Assembly (NCBI GenBank): GCA_050694275.1
Contig: JBOGXF010000134.1
Location: 1-28,021, forward strand
Length of the DNA stretch: 28,021 nucleotides
Source: JBOGXF01 sp050694275
GTDB taxonomy: Bacteria > Actinomycetota > CADDZG01 > WHSQ01
Reading direction: 5' to 3'
Shown here: piece by piece, positions 7,859 through 15,416 of the stretch
How the letters are laid out: each line of letters starts with the position of its first letter
How positions within the stretch are numbered: position 1 is the stretch's first letter
Made by a program: the position numbers and the translations under genes
The notes under the pieces: generated by a model
Seen by the model: the letters and a program-made list of their open reading frames with translations, nothing else
Told to the model about the DNA's origin: nothing
Databases searched by the model: none

Positions 7859-7906
7859 GGAGCGCGCCGAGCGCGCCCGACCGGGCCCCCGCGAGGTGGA
7901 CGGACC

Positions 7907-10207
7907 CTAGGCCTCGGCAGCCTCGTCGGACTGGCGAGAATCCAGCTCCTCGGGGGTCATCAGCACGTCGCGGGGCTTGGAGCCGTGCGACGGGCCCACG
8001 ATGCCTCGCTGCTCGAGCAGGTCCATGAGCCGTCCGGCGCGCGCGAACCCCACCTTGAGCTTGCGCTGGAGCATCGAGGTCGAGCCGAGACCGCTGCGCA
8101 CGACGAGATCGAGGGCCTCTTCGAGGAGCTCGTCGTCCCCCGAGGCGTCGGTCGTGATGCCCCCGATCGATTCGTCCGCGGTGACGCCTTCGATGTAGTC
8201 GGGTTGTCCTTGCCGGCGCGCGTGTCCCACGACCGCCGCGATCTCCTTCTCGGTCACCCACGCGCCCTGGATGCGCCGCGGCTTCGAGGAGTTCGCGTGA
8301 AGGAACAACATGTCCCCATGACCCACGAGCTTGTCGGCTCCGCCCTGATCGAGGATCACGCGCGAGTCCTGCTGTGACGCGACGCTGAACGCGAGCCGCG
8401 ATGGGATGTTCGCCTTGATCAGACCGGTGACGACGTCAACGGATGGACGCTGGGTCGCGATCACCAAGTGGATGCCGACCGCGCGCGCCATCTGTGCAAT
8501 CCGACATATCGCGGCTTCGACATCCCGCGGCGCAACCATCATCAGATCCGACAGCTCATCGATGACGACGAGGACGTACGGAAGTGCCTCGGGATCGGGG
8601 TCGTCGTCGTTACGTTTCACCACTGCACCGCGACCGACGGCATCGTTGTAGAACTCGAGATTGCGCATCCCGTAATGCGCGAGGGTCTCGTAGCGCATCT
8701 CCATCTCGCGTACGACCCAGCCGAGCGCGGACGCGGCCTTCTTCGGGATCGTGACGACCGGCGTAAGAAGGTGCGGCACGCCCGAGAAATGGGTCAGCTC
8801 GACGCGCTTGGGATCGATGAGGATCATCCGCACTTGATCGGGCCGGGCGCGCATCAGTATCGAGGTGATCATCGAGTTGATGCACGACGACTTGCCCGAG
8901 TTGGTGGCTCCCGCGATGAGAAGATGCGGCATGTCGGTGAGGTTGGTCATCACCGCCTCGCCCGAGATGTCCTGGCCGAAGACGACCGTCAGCGGATGCT
9001 TGTCTCGTTGCGCCTCGTTCGAGCGGAGGACGTCCCCGAGGGTCACGAGCTGGCGCGCCCGGTTCGGGACCTCGACCCCGATCGCCGAGCGGCCCGGAAT
9101 GGGAGCGAGGAAGCGCAGCTCGCCCGAGGCGAGGGCGTACTTGACCTCGTTGGACAGCGACAGGACGCGGTTGACCTTCACCCCGGCCCCGAGCTCGATC
9201 TCGAACCGGGTGACGGTCGGCCCCGCCGTGTAACCGGTCACCGAGGCGTCGACGCTGAACTGCTCGAGGGTCGCCTCGAGGATGCGGATCGTCTCGTCGA
9301 TCGAACGGGCGGAGACCTCTCGCCGACCGGCGGTCTGAAGGATGTCGAGGGCCGGGAGCCGGTAGGACTTCGAGTCGCCGACCGCCATCGCGAGCTGGGC
9401 GGGACGGCCGGCCTTGAGGCCGGGCACCGGTGCCTCGGCCGGAGCCGAGGCCCTTCCCACCGGACGCCCGGACCCTTCGCCGGCGGCTTCCTCTTCGTCC
9501 TCGTATTCCTCGTCCTCGTCGTACTCCTCTTCCTCCTCGTCGGCAAGAGCCCCCGCCGCGAGGGCCCGCACGAACGCGACCGCGCTCGCGGCCCCATAAC
9601 GTGCCCATTCGGCCACGGTCGAGAAGGGCGTGCGGGTAATCACCATGAGCCCGATCCCGAACGCGGCGAGCAGAACGATCCACGAGAGCCACGCCCCCGC
9701 CGGCTCCGAGAGAGGTCGGGCCGCAAGCGCCCCGAGGACTCCCCCGATCCCCTGCAGCTTGTCGATCGTCGCCGAGACCGGCCTGTTGCCGAGACCGAGA
9801 TGCACGAGCCCGGCCGCCGCGATCGTGCAGAGGCCGACCCCGACCATGATGCGGGCGACCTGGTCGCGGGTGTACGGGACGACGACGAGCACCCCGGCCC
9901 CCGCCAGGGCGACCGGGACGACGACTTCGAGCCGCCCGACCGCGAGGGTCGAGACATAGGCGAACGCGGCGCCCACCGGCCCGGCACCGCCGGTGTAGAT
10001 GCCGAGCCCGGCGATCGTGCCCACAAAGACGACCACGAGACCCCATGCCTCGGACGGGGCGTTGGCGACCTGATAGGCGGTCCACCGGGCCGCCGACGAG
10101 ACGACGTTGGGCCGCCGCGCCCGGCGTGCCGGCGCACGGCGCCGCGGCCCACGCGACGACGGTCGGCGCGAGGGGGCACGTCCACGGCGGCGTGTCCGAG
10201 TGCTCAC
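7907..10207 (-). CDS. ftsK: FtsK/SpoIIIE DNA translocase
   Basis: A 766-residue septal DNA pump that clears chromosomes through the closing division site. A very basic start (residues 1-33) leads into about four to five membrane helices (about 55-220). The linker contains a run of Asp/Glu (DEEEEEYDEDEEYEDEEE, about 235) and is short for the family. The motor domain has Walker A GATNSGKSS at about 430 and Walker B VLVVIDELSDL at about 545, with RPSVDVVTGLIKANIPSRLAF typical of FtsK. The C-terminal gamma winged helix that reads KOPS-like sequences is present (about 685-755, LLEEALDLVV to RGIVGP). The start is GTG 10207; no strong binding site is visible. It is followed by the RodZ-like gene and preceded by rnj. 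Confidence 0.95.
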   Translation of the reverse strand: MSTRTRRRGRAPSRRPSSRGPRRRAPARRARRPNVVSSAARWTAYQVANAPSEAWGLVVVFVGTIAGLGIYTGGAGPVGAAFAYVSTLAVGRLEVVVPVALAGAGVLVVVPYTRDQVARIMVGVGLCTIAAAGLVHLGLGNRPVSATIDKLQGIGGVLGALAARPLSEPAGAWLSWIVLLAAFGIGLMVITRTPFSTVAEWARYGAASAVAFVRALAAGALADEEEEEYDEDEEYEDEEEAAGEGSGRPVGRASAPAEAPVPGLKAGRPAQLAMAVGDSKSYRLPALDILQTAGRREVSARSIDETIRILEATLEQFSVDASVTGYTAGPTVTRFEIELGAGVKVNRVLSLSNEVKYALASGELRFLAPIPGRSAIGVEVPNRARQLVTLGDVLRSNEAQRDKHPLTVVFGQDISGEAVMTNLTDMPHLLIAGATNSGKSSCINSMITSILMRARPDQVRMILIDPKRVELTHFSGVPHLLTPVVTIPKKAASALGWVVREMEMRYETLAHYGMRNLEFYNDAVGRGAVVKRNDDDPDPEALPYVLVVIDELSDLMMVAPRDVEAAICRIAQMARAVGIHLVIATQRPSVDVVTGLIKANIPSRLAFSVASQQDSRVILDQGGADKLVGHGDMLFLHANSSKPRRIQGAWVTEKEIAAVVGHARRQGQPDYIEGVTADESIGGITTDASGDDELLEEALDLVVRSGLGSTSMLQRKLKVGFARAGRLMDLLEQRGIVGPSHGSKPRDVLMTPEELDSRQSDEAAEA

Positions 10208-10214
10208 TTGAGGC

Positions 10215-10234
10215 TCAACTCTAACAACAGTTGA
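10215..10234. promoter_or_regulatory. Operator-like dyad just upstream of ftsK
   Basis: TCAACT and AGTTGA form a 6-base inverted repeat separated by 8 bases, starting 8 bases before the ftsK GTG in a locally AT-richer part of the 127-base rnj-ftsK gap. The symmetry fits a dimeric regulator site or a leader hairpin. No matching promoter hexamers are evident, and the rest of the gap shows nothing else I can name. Confidence 0.3.
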
Positions 10235-10334
10235 CTCAAATCACAGGCTTTGGGGCCATTCGCGCCTCTGCGCAACATTGGTCCGCATCCCGGCACGCCG
10301 GTTGCACAAAGGGCGATTTGGCCTGGGCTAGGGG

Positions 10335-11987
10335 TTAGACCTCCATGATCACCGGCAGGATCATCGGCCGGCGGCGGGTCCGGTGCCACACGAACTCGCC
10401 GAGCGCGCGGCGACACGTTTTCTTGATGGCGCCCCAGTCGGTCACCTGCTCGGCCTCGAGCGCCTCGAGCGCGTCGGCGACCCGGTCGGCGGCCTCTTCG
10501 ATGAAGTCTCTCGACTCGTCGATGTGCACGAACCCGCGGCTGATGAGATCGGGGCCGGCGAGGATCTCGCCGCTCTGGGCGTCGATCGTCACGACGCAGA
10601 TGAGGATCCCGTCCTCGGCGAGGTGCTTCCGGTCGCGCAGCACGACGGGTCCGACGTCTCCGACGCCGAGACCGTCCACGAGCACCATCCCGGCGCTCAC
10701 ACGGTCCCCACGCGTCACCTTGCCGTCTTTGAGCCACAGGGTGTCGCCATCCTCGACGATCGTGATCGCCTCGGACGGAATGCCCTCCTCCTCGGCGATC
10801 TTTGCGTGCATCGCAAGATGGCGGAACTCGCCGTGGACCGGAGTGAAGTGACGCGGCCTGACGAGCTTGAGCATGTGACGAAGCTCGTCGGACGCGGCGT
10901 GGCCCGAGACGTGTACCGGGCTCGTCTCGGCGTGGTACACATCCGCCCCGCACCGATACAGGCCGTTAATCACGCGATGAACCGCGGCCTCGTTGCCCGG
11001 GATCGCGCTCGCCGACAGGATGACCGTGTCCCCCGGCACCGCCTTAACCGCCTTGTGCTCGCCGGAAGCGATGAGCGCGAGCGCCGACAGGGGTTCGCCC
11101 TGGGATCCGGTGCACACGATCACCATGCGCGCCGGATCTTCTCGATCGATGGCCTCGACGTCCACGATCGTCCGATCCTCGACCCTGATGTGGCCGAGCT
11201 CGCGGCCGACCTCGACGTTGTTCACCATCGACCGCCCCACGAAGGCCACGTGCCGCTCGGACTCCTCCGCGATCTCGCACACCTGCTGAATGCGATGCAG
11301 GTTGGAGGCGAAGCACGCCACGATGATGCGGCGCCCGGCGCGAGCGAAGATTGCGCGCAGCGTGTCGCCCACTATCGCTTCGGAGGGAGTTCGTCCGAGA
11401 GTCTCCGCGTTGGTCGAGTCCGCCAACAAGAGATCGACGCCCTCGTCGCCCAGGCGGGCGAACCCATCGAGGTCGGTGAGCCGGCCGTCGATCGGCGTCT
11501 CGTCGATCTTGAAGTCGCTCGTGTAGAGAATTCGTCCGTCGTCCGTGTCCACCGCGATCGAGACCGCATCGGGGATCGAGTGCGACACCGCGAGGAAGGT
11601 GCACGAGAAGGGACCGATGTCCCGCTTCGAGGGCGCCTCGATCTCGACCATTCGTCCCTCGACGCCCCACTCGTCGAGACGCCGGCGAGCGATCCCGAGG
11701 GTCAGCGGCGTCCCGTAGACGGGCGCGTCGACCTCCTTGAGGAGCCACGAGAGCGCGCCCACGTGGTCCTCGTGGCCGTGGCTCAGGACGATCCCGACGC
11801 AACGATCGGCGCGCTCGGACACGTACGAGAAGTCGGGAAGGACAAGATCGACCCCCAGCATCTCGTCGTTCGGAAACGAGAGGCCCGCCTCCAGCACCAG
11901 AAGCGCGCCGTCCGAGTCGACCGCGAACATGTTGCGGCCGATCTCGCCCAAACCCCCTAGGAAGATGACGCGCGCGCCGCGGCTCAC
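10335..11987 (-). CDS. rnj: Ribonuclease J
   Basis: A 550-residue metallo-beta-lactamase/beta-CASP ribonuclease, combining endonuclease and 5'-3' exonuclease activity in mRNA decay and rRNA maturation. The zinc motif HGHEDH is at residues 70-75. The SHSIPD (about 140) and TSDFK (about 160) motifs follow, then the beta-CASP region with CTGSQGEP, and the late HVSGHA and FTPVHGEFRHL segments. The C-terminal domain (about 450-550) matches RNase J. GTG 11987 starts four bases after the dapA stop, so the two are probably coupled. The dapA-rnj-ftsK order is characteristic of actinobacteria. With PNPase encoded nearby, both main RNA-decay enzymes lie in this window. Confidence 0.96.
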   Translation of the reverse strand: MSRGARVIFLGGLGEIGRNMFAVDSDGALLVLEAGLSFPNDEMLGVDLVLPDFSYVSERADRCVGIVLSHGHEDHVGALSWLLKEVDAPVYGTPLTLGIARRRLDEWGVEGRMVEIEAPSKRDIGPFSCTFLAVSHSIPDAVSIAVDTDDGRILYTSDFKIDETPIDGRLTDLDGFARLGDEGVDLLLADSTNAETLGRTPSEAIVGDTLRAIFARAGRRIIVACFASNLHRIQQVCEIAEESERHVAFVGRSMVNNVEVGRELGHIRVEDRTIVDVEAIDREDPARMVIVCTGSQGEPLSALALIASGEHKAVKAVPGDTVILSASAIPGNEAAVHRVINGLYRCGADVYHAETSPVHVSGHAASDELRHMLKLVRPRHFTPVHGEFRHLAMHAKIAEEEGIPSEAITIVEDGDTLWLKDGKVTRGDRVSAGMVLVDGLGVGDVGPVVLRDRKHLAEDGILICVVTIDAQSGEILAGPDLISRGFVHIDESRDFIEEAADRVADALEALEAEQVTDWGAIKKTCRRALGEFVWHRTRRRPMILPVIMEV

Positions 11988-11991
11988 GATC

Positions 11992-12894
11992 TCACAGGAG
12001 CCCGGCGTTCTCCAGGGCCGTGCGGATCGCGGCGTCCTCGTCGGCGGTCGCAGGCACGAGCGGAAGTCGGGGCTCTCCCACCGGGAGACCGATCATGGCG
12101 GCGGCCGCCTTGATCGGGATCGGGCTCGACGTGATGCCCATCATCACCGACATCAGCGGCAGCAGCTCGAGGTAGATGCGTCTCGCCTCGTCCGTCTTGC
12201 CGTCGTTCCACGCGGCGAAGACCTGCTTTATCTGGGCGCCGACGAGATGCGAGGACACCGAGATGATCCCCACCGCCCCGGCGGCGAGATGCGGGAGCAG
12301 CATCGGGTCGTCGCCCGAATAGATCTCGAAGTCCTCGTGGCCGGCGCGGTCGAGGTCGGCGCGCAGCCTGGACGTCTCGCTCGGGTCACCGACGGCATCC
12401 TTCACCGCAACGATGCGCTCGTGCTCGGCGAGCGTCACCATCGTCGGGCGCTCGACGCGCCGGTTGGTGCGGGGCGGGATGTCGTAGATGACCACCGGCG
12501 CGCTCGACGCGTCGGCCACCGCATTGAAATGAGCGATCAGCGCGTTCTGCGGGGGCCGCGAGTAGTAGGGCGTGACGACGAGACACGCGTCCACCCCCAG
12601 CTCGCACGCCTCCTTCGTGAGCTCGATCGACTCCGCGGTGTTATACGTTCCGGTCCCGGCGATCACCGAGGCGCGGCCCCCGACCTCGTCGACCACCGTC
12701 TCGAACAGGGTGAGTTTCTCGTCGTGCGACAACGTGGGGGACTCGCCCGTAGTGCCGCTTACCACGAGCCCATCCGAGCCGTGCGTCACGAGATGAGAGG
12801 CGAGAGCGCGGATCCCGTCGACGTCGAGCGAGCCGTCATTCGAAAACGGAGTCACCATCGCGGTGAGCACCTCGCCGAACCTTGCCGTGGTCAT
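11992..12894 (-). CDS. dapA: 4-hydroxy-tetrahydrodipicolinate synthase
   Basis: A 300-residue TIM-barrel aldolase of the NAL/DHDPS family that condenses pyruvate with aspartate semialdehyde, the first committed step to diaminopimelate and lysine. The Schiff-base lysine is Lys165 (VAVKDAVGD). Tyr137 of YDIPPRT and the GTTGES loop (47-52) complete the active site. Length is normal. The ATG at 12894 is preceded by GAGGAGG. Its neighbours are the lipoprotein gene (21 bases upstream), then dapB, and rnj four bases downstream, so two enzymes of the same pathway are transcribed together. The DapA reading over other family members is supported by that linkage. Confidence 0.96.
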   Translation of the reverse strand: MTTARFGEVLTAMVTPFSNDGSLDVDGIRALASHLVTHGSDGLVVSGTTGESPTLSHDEKLTLFETVVDEVGGRASVIAGTGTYNTAESIELTKEACELGVDACLVVTPYYSRPPQNALIAHFNAVADASSAPVVIYDIPPRTNRRVERPTMVTLAEHERIVAVKDAVGDPSETSRLRADLDRAGHEDFEIYSGDDPMLLPHLAAGAVGIISVSSHLVGAQIKQVFAAWNDGKTDEARRIYLELLPLMSVMMGITSSPIPIKAAAAMIGLPVGEPRLPLVPATADEDAAIRTALENAGLL

Positions 12895-12915
12895 AGCTGC
12901 CTCCTCTGCCGGGTC

Positions 12916-13416
12916 CTACTCCAGGATCGTCTCGAGCCTCACGCCCCGAGCTCGCCCTACATCTTGCCCGTCGTAGACGATGATGGCATTCGCGGCCGGA
13001 CCGCGCTCGTCGGGCATCCTGAGCGTGAACTCGATTGTGACCGACTCGCCCTCTTCGAGCCCGTCGAAGGCGAACACGACGGCGTCGTTGGAGACCGAGT
13101 TGGGCTCCGGCTCGATGCCGACGACGGCCGGGTTGCGTCCACCGACTCCGGAATCCACGATCGGGGTCGGAAGCTCTGTGGCCCCGGCCGCCCCAACCCG
13201 GGAGAACGCAACGAGAACCGAGTCCATGTCGCCGGGCCCCGGGTTCGTGACCTCGACCACGGCGATCTCGGTCGTGCCGCTTTTCACCGCCTTTGGGAAG
13301 GCCAGGCTCAGACGCGGAAGGCCCTCGCCGGACGGAGAGACGTCGGGATTGCGGCCCGCAAAGCACGCGCCGATAGCGACCGGCGCCAGGAGGACCGCGC
13401 GGATGACTCTCGTCAC
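12916..13416 (-). CDS. Predicted lipoprotein between dapB and dapA
   Basis: I do not recognise the family. The 166-residue product starts with a short basic end and hydrophobic stretch ending AIGAC, so Cys18 is a likely lipidation site. The remainder is rich in beta-strand-like segments (TEIAVVEVTNPGPGD, ESVTIEFTLRMPD) reminiscent of Ig-like or CARDB/DUF11-type surface domains. GTG 13416 overlaps the dapB stop in a GTGA, giving tight coupling to dapB. Thyroid- or lysine-related enzyme motifs are absent, so it is unlikely to act in the pathway itself. It probably sits on the outer face of the cell membrane. Confidence 0.75.
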   Translation of the reverse strand: MTRVIRAVLLAPVAIGACFAGRNPDVSPSGEGLPRLSLAFPKAVKSGTTEIAVVEVTNPGPGDMDSVLVAFSRVGAAGATELPTPIVDSGVGGRNPAVVGIEPEPNSVSNDAVVFAFDGLEEGESVTIEFTLRMPDERGPAANAIIVYDGQDVGRARGVRLETILE

Positions 13417-14150
13417 AGATCGAGCAGATGCTCGAGCCCAACCGTCAGACCGGGCAGAGCAGGAACCCTTCGGACGGCGAGCAGGACGCCCGGCATGAAC
13501 GAGCTCCGGTCGAGCGAGTCGTGTCGAATGCTCAAGGTCTCCCCCTCCGAGCCGAGGACAACTTCATGATGGGCGACCGACCCGGTGACCCGCAACGAGT
13601 GGATGCGGATACCGGCGACGTCTCCGCCCCGGCTCCCTTCCAGCAGCCGCGCCGCACCCTCTGTGACTTGCCACGGCTTCCCGCGCGCGTCGTTCATGAG
13701 CGACGCGGTGCGGAGCGAGGTCCCCGACGGCGCGTCGCGCTTTTTCGTGTGATGGCGCTCGATTATCTCGGCCGTATCGAAGAAGGGTGCCGCTTGGGCC
13801 GCCAACCGCATCATCAACACGGCTCCGACCGCGAAGTTGGGAGCGGCGAATACGTTGGCACTTCCACCTTCGGTCCAGCTCTCGATCTCCTCGAAGTCAC
13901 CGGCCGACAGGCCGGTCGTGCCGACGACCGCGTGAACCCCGTGGGTCACACAGAAACGAATGTTGTCCTTGACCGACCCCGGAGTGGTGAAGTCGACCGC
14001 GACCTCGGCCCCCGCAGAGACCAGCCGGTCGAGATCGTCGTCACGGCCCACTCGGGCGACCAGCGAGAGACCCTCGTCGTCCTCGACAGCGTCGCAGGTC
14101 GCGGTGCCCATCCGCCCGGCCGCTCCGAGTACGCCGACCCTAATGCCCAT
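13413..14150 (-). CDS. dapB: 4-hydroxy-tetrahydrodipicolinate reductase
   Basis: A 245-residue NAD(P)H-dependent reductase, the step after DapA in diaminopimelate synthesis. The nucleotide-binding GAAGRMG loop is at residues 9-15. VDFTTPGS and VGTTGLS line the cofactor site. The signature IIERHHTKKRDAPSGT (about 135-150) carries the catalytic His-His and Lys and the substrate-binding GT. Length is that of the actinobacterial enzymes. It begins three bases after the M16 peptidase stop and overlaps the lipoprotein start, so it sits mid-operon. A pnp-M16-dapB-dapA order is usual in actinobacteria. Confidence 0.96.
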   Translation of the reverse strand: MGIRVGVLGAAGRMGTATCDAVEDDEGLSLVARVGRDDDLDRLVSAGAEVAVDFTTPGSVKDNIRFCVTHGVHAVVGTTGLSAGDFEEIESWTEGGSANVFAAPNFAVGAVLMMRLAAQAAPFFDTAEIIERHHTKKRDAPSGTSLRTASLMNDARGKPWQVTEGAARLLEGSRGGDVAGIRIHSLRVTGSVAHHEVVLGSEGETLSIRHDSLDRSSFMPGVLLAVRRVPALPGLTVGLEHLLDL

Positions 14151-14153
14151 GGA

Positions 14154-15407
14154 TCATGCCGCGTACTGGTCGAAGGCGCCCTCGTCGAACGGTCCGACCA
14201 CGGTCACCTGGAAGCGTTTCGAGCCGACCACGCGCTCCGCCACCCGTCTCACGTCGTCGATGGCGACCGCGTTGAACCGCTCGATCAGCTCGTCGATCGA
14301 CAGGATCTCGCCGGTGGTGAGCTGCTGCTTGCCGAGCCGGTTCATGCGGCTGCCGGGATCTTCCGATGACAGCACGAGCGATCCCCTGATGTGGCCCTTG
14401 GCCCGTTCGAGCTCGGCCTCATTGACGCCCTCGGTCAAGATCGAGTCGAGTTCCTTTCGCACGAGATCGATCACCGTCTCGGCGTTCTGAGGGGTTGTGC
14501 CGGCGTAGACCGCGAAAGTGCCGGCGTCCGCGAACAAGGACCTGTACGAGTACACCGAATAGGCGAGGCCCCGCTTCTCGCGGATCTCCTGAAAGAGTCG
14601 CGACGACATCCCACCCCCGAGGATCGTGTCGAGCACCGCAAGCGCATGCCGGTCGTCGTGCACCCGCGGCAGACCGGGCATCCCGAGAACGATGTGAGCC
14701 TGCTCGGTCGGGCGCTTCACCACGTGCGCGCCGGCCGCCGGCACCGGAGGGGGTCCGCTGCGCAGCGTCCGGCGTCCCCCGGCCGAAGGGAATAGGGCGC
14801 CGACTCGTGCCACCAGGTCTTCGTGATCGACGTTGCCCGCGGCCGCGACCACCATGTTGGGAGGGAGGTAACGCTCGCGCCAGTACTCGACGACCTGACC
14901 GCGGCTCACCGACGCGATCGTTTCGTTGTAGCCCAGGACCGGACGGCCGAGAGCGTGTCCGTCCCACATCGTGCGATAGAAGATGTCGTGTACGAGCTCG
15001 TCGGGTGCATCCTCGTGCATCGCGATCTCCTCGAGGATGACCCGCCGCTCGGATTCGAACTCGTCGGACGCGAGCGTCGAGCTCGTCAGCATGTCGGCCA
15101 GCACGTCGAGCGCCATGGGCAGGTCGCTGTCGAGGACCCGCGAGTAGTAGCACGTGTATTCCTTGCTGGTGAAGGCATTGATGTCGCCTCCGACGGCGTC
15201 GAACGCGTCGGCAATGTCCTTCGCGCTCCGGCCCGCGGTCCCCTTGAACAAGAGGTGTTCGAGGAAGTGGGATGTCCCCGCGATGGTGTCCGGCTCGTCG
15301 CGCGCCCCCACGTCGAACCAGAACCCGACGGTCACCGAGCGGACCGACGTCATCTTCTCGGTGACAACGGTGACTCCGGAATCGAGCGTGGTGCGGGCGA
15401 AAGCCAA
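14154..15407 (-). CDS. M16-family zinc peptidase (pitrilysin/MPP-like)
   Basis: A 417-residue protein with the inverted zinc motif HxxEH: His47, Glu50 and His51 in SHFLEH. The third ligand glutamate lies in ERRVILEEIAMHED about 76 residues later, as in active subunits. The second half has the family's non-catalytic repeat, including the R/Y-type region GLAYSVYSYRS. Its natural substrate in actinobacteria is unknown. I accept the TTG at 15407, nine bases after the pnp stop, because the MAFARTTLDSGVTVV start aligns with the usual M16 N-terminus; only a weak AGG precedes it. It links pnp to dapB in the operon, as in other actinobacteria. Confidence 0.92.
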   Translation of the reverse strand: MAFARTTLDSGVTVVTEKMTSVRSVTVGFWFDVGARDEPDTIAGTSHFLEHLLFKGTAGRSAKDIADAFDAVGGDINAFTSKEYTCYYSRVLDSDLPMALDVLADMLTSSTLASDEFESERRVILEEIAMHEDAPDELVHDIFYRTMWDGHALGRPVLGYNETIASVSRGQVVEYWRERYLPPNMVVAAAGNVDHEDLVARVGALFPSAGGRRTLRSGPPPVPAAGAHVVKRPTEQAHIVLGMPGLPRVHDDRHALAVLDTILGGGMSSRLFQEIREKRGLAYSVYSYRSLFADAGTFAVYAGTTPQNAETVIDLVRKELDSILTEGVNEAELERAKGHIRGSLVLSSEDPGSRMNRLGKQQLTTGEILSIDELIERFNAVAIDDVRRVAERVVGSKRFQVTVVGPFDEGAFDQYAA

Positions 15408-15416
15408 AATCGGGAC

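Noticed and set aside
8468..10234. 588-codon open frame on the plus strand opposite ftsK
   Set aside because: It lies wholly antisense to a well-defined FtsK, its composition is Arg/Asp/His-rich and without domain motifs, as expected for shadow frames in GC-rich DNA.
10383..13569. Two long plus-strand open frames (525 and 610 codons) opposite rnj, dapA and dapB
   Set aside because: Both run across several clear minus-strand genes and intergenic gaps and show no recognisable domain or signal.
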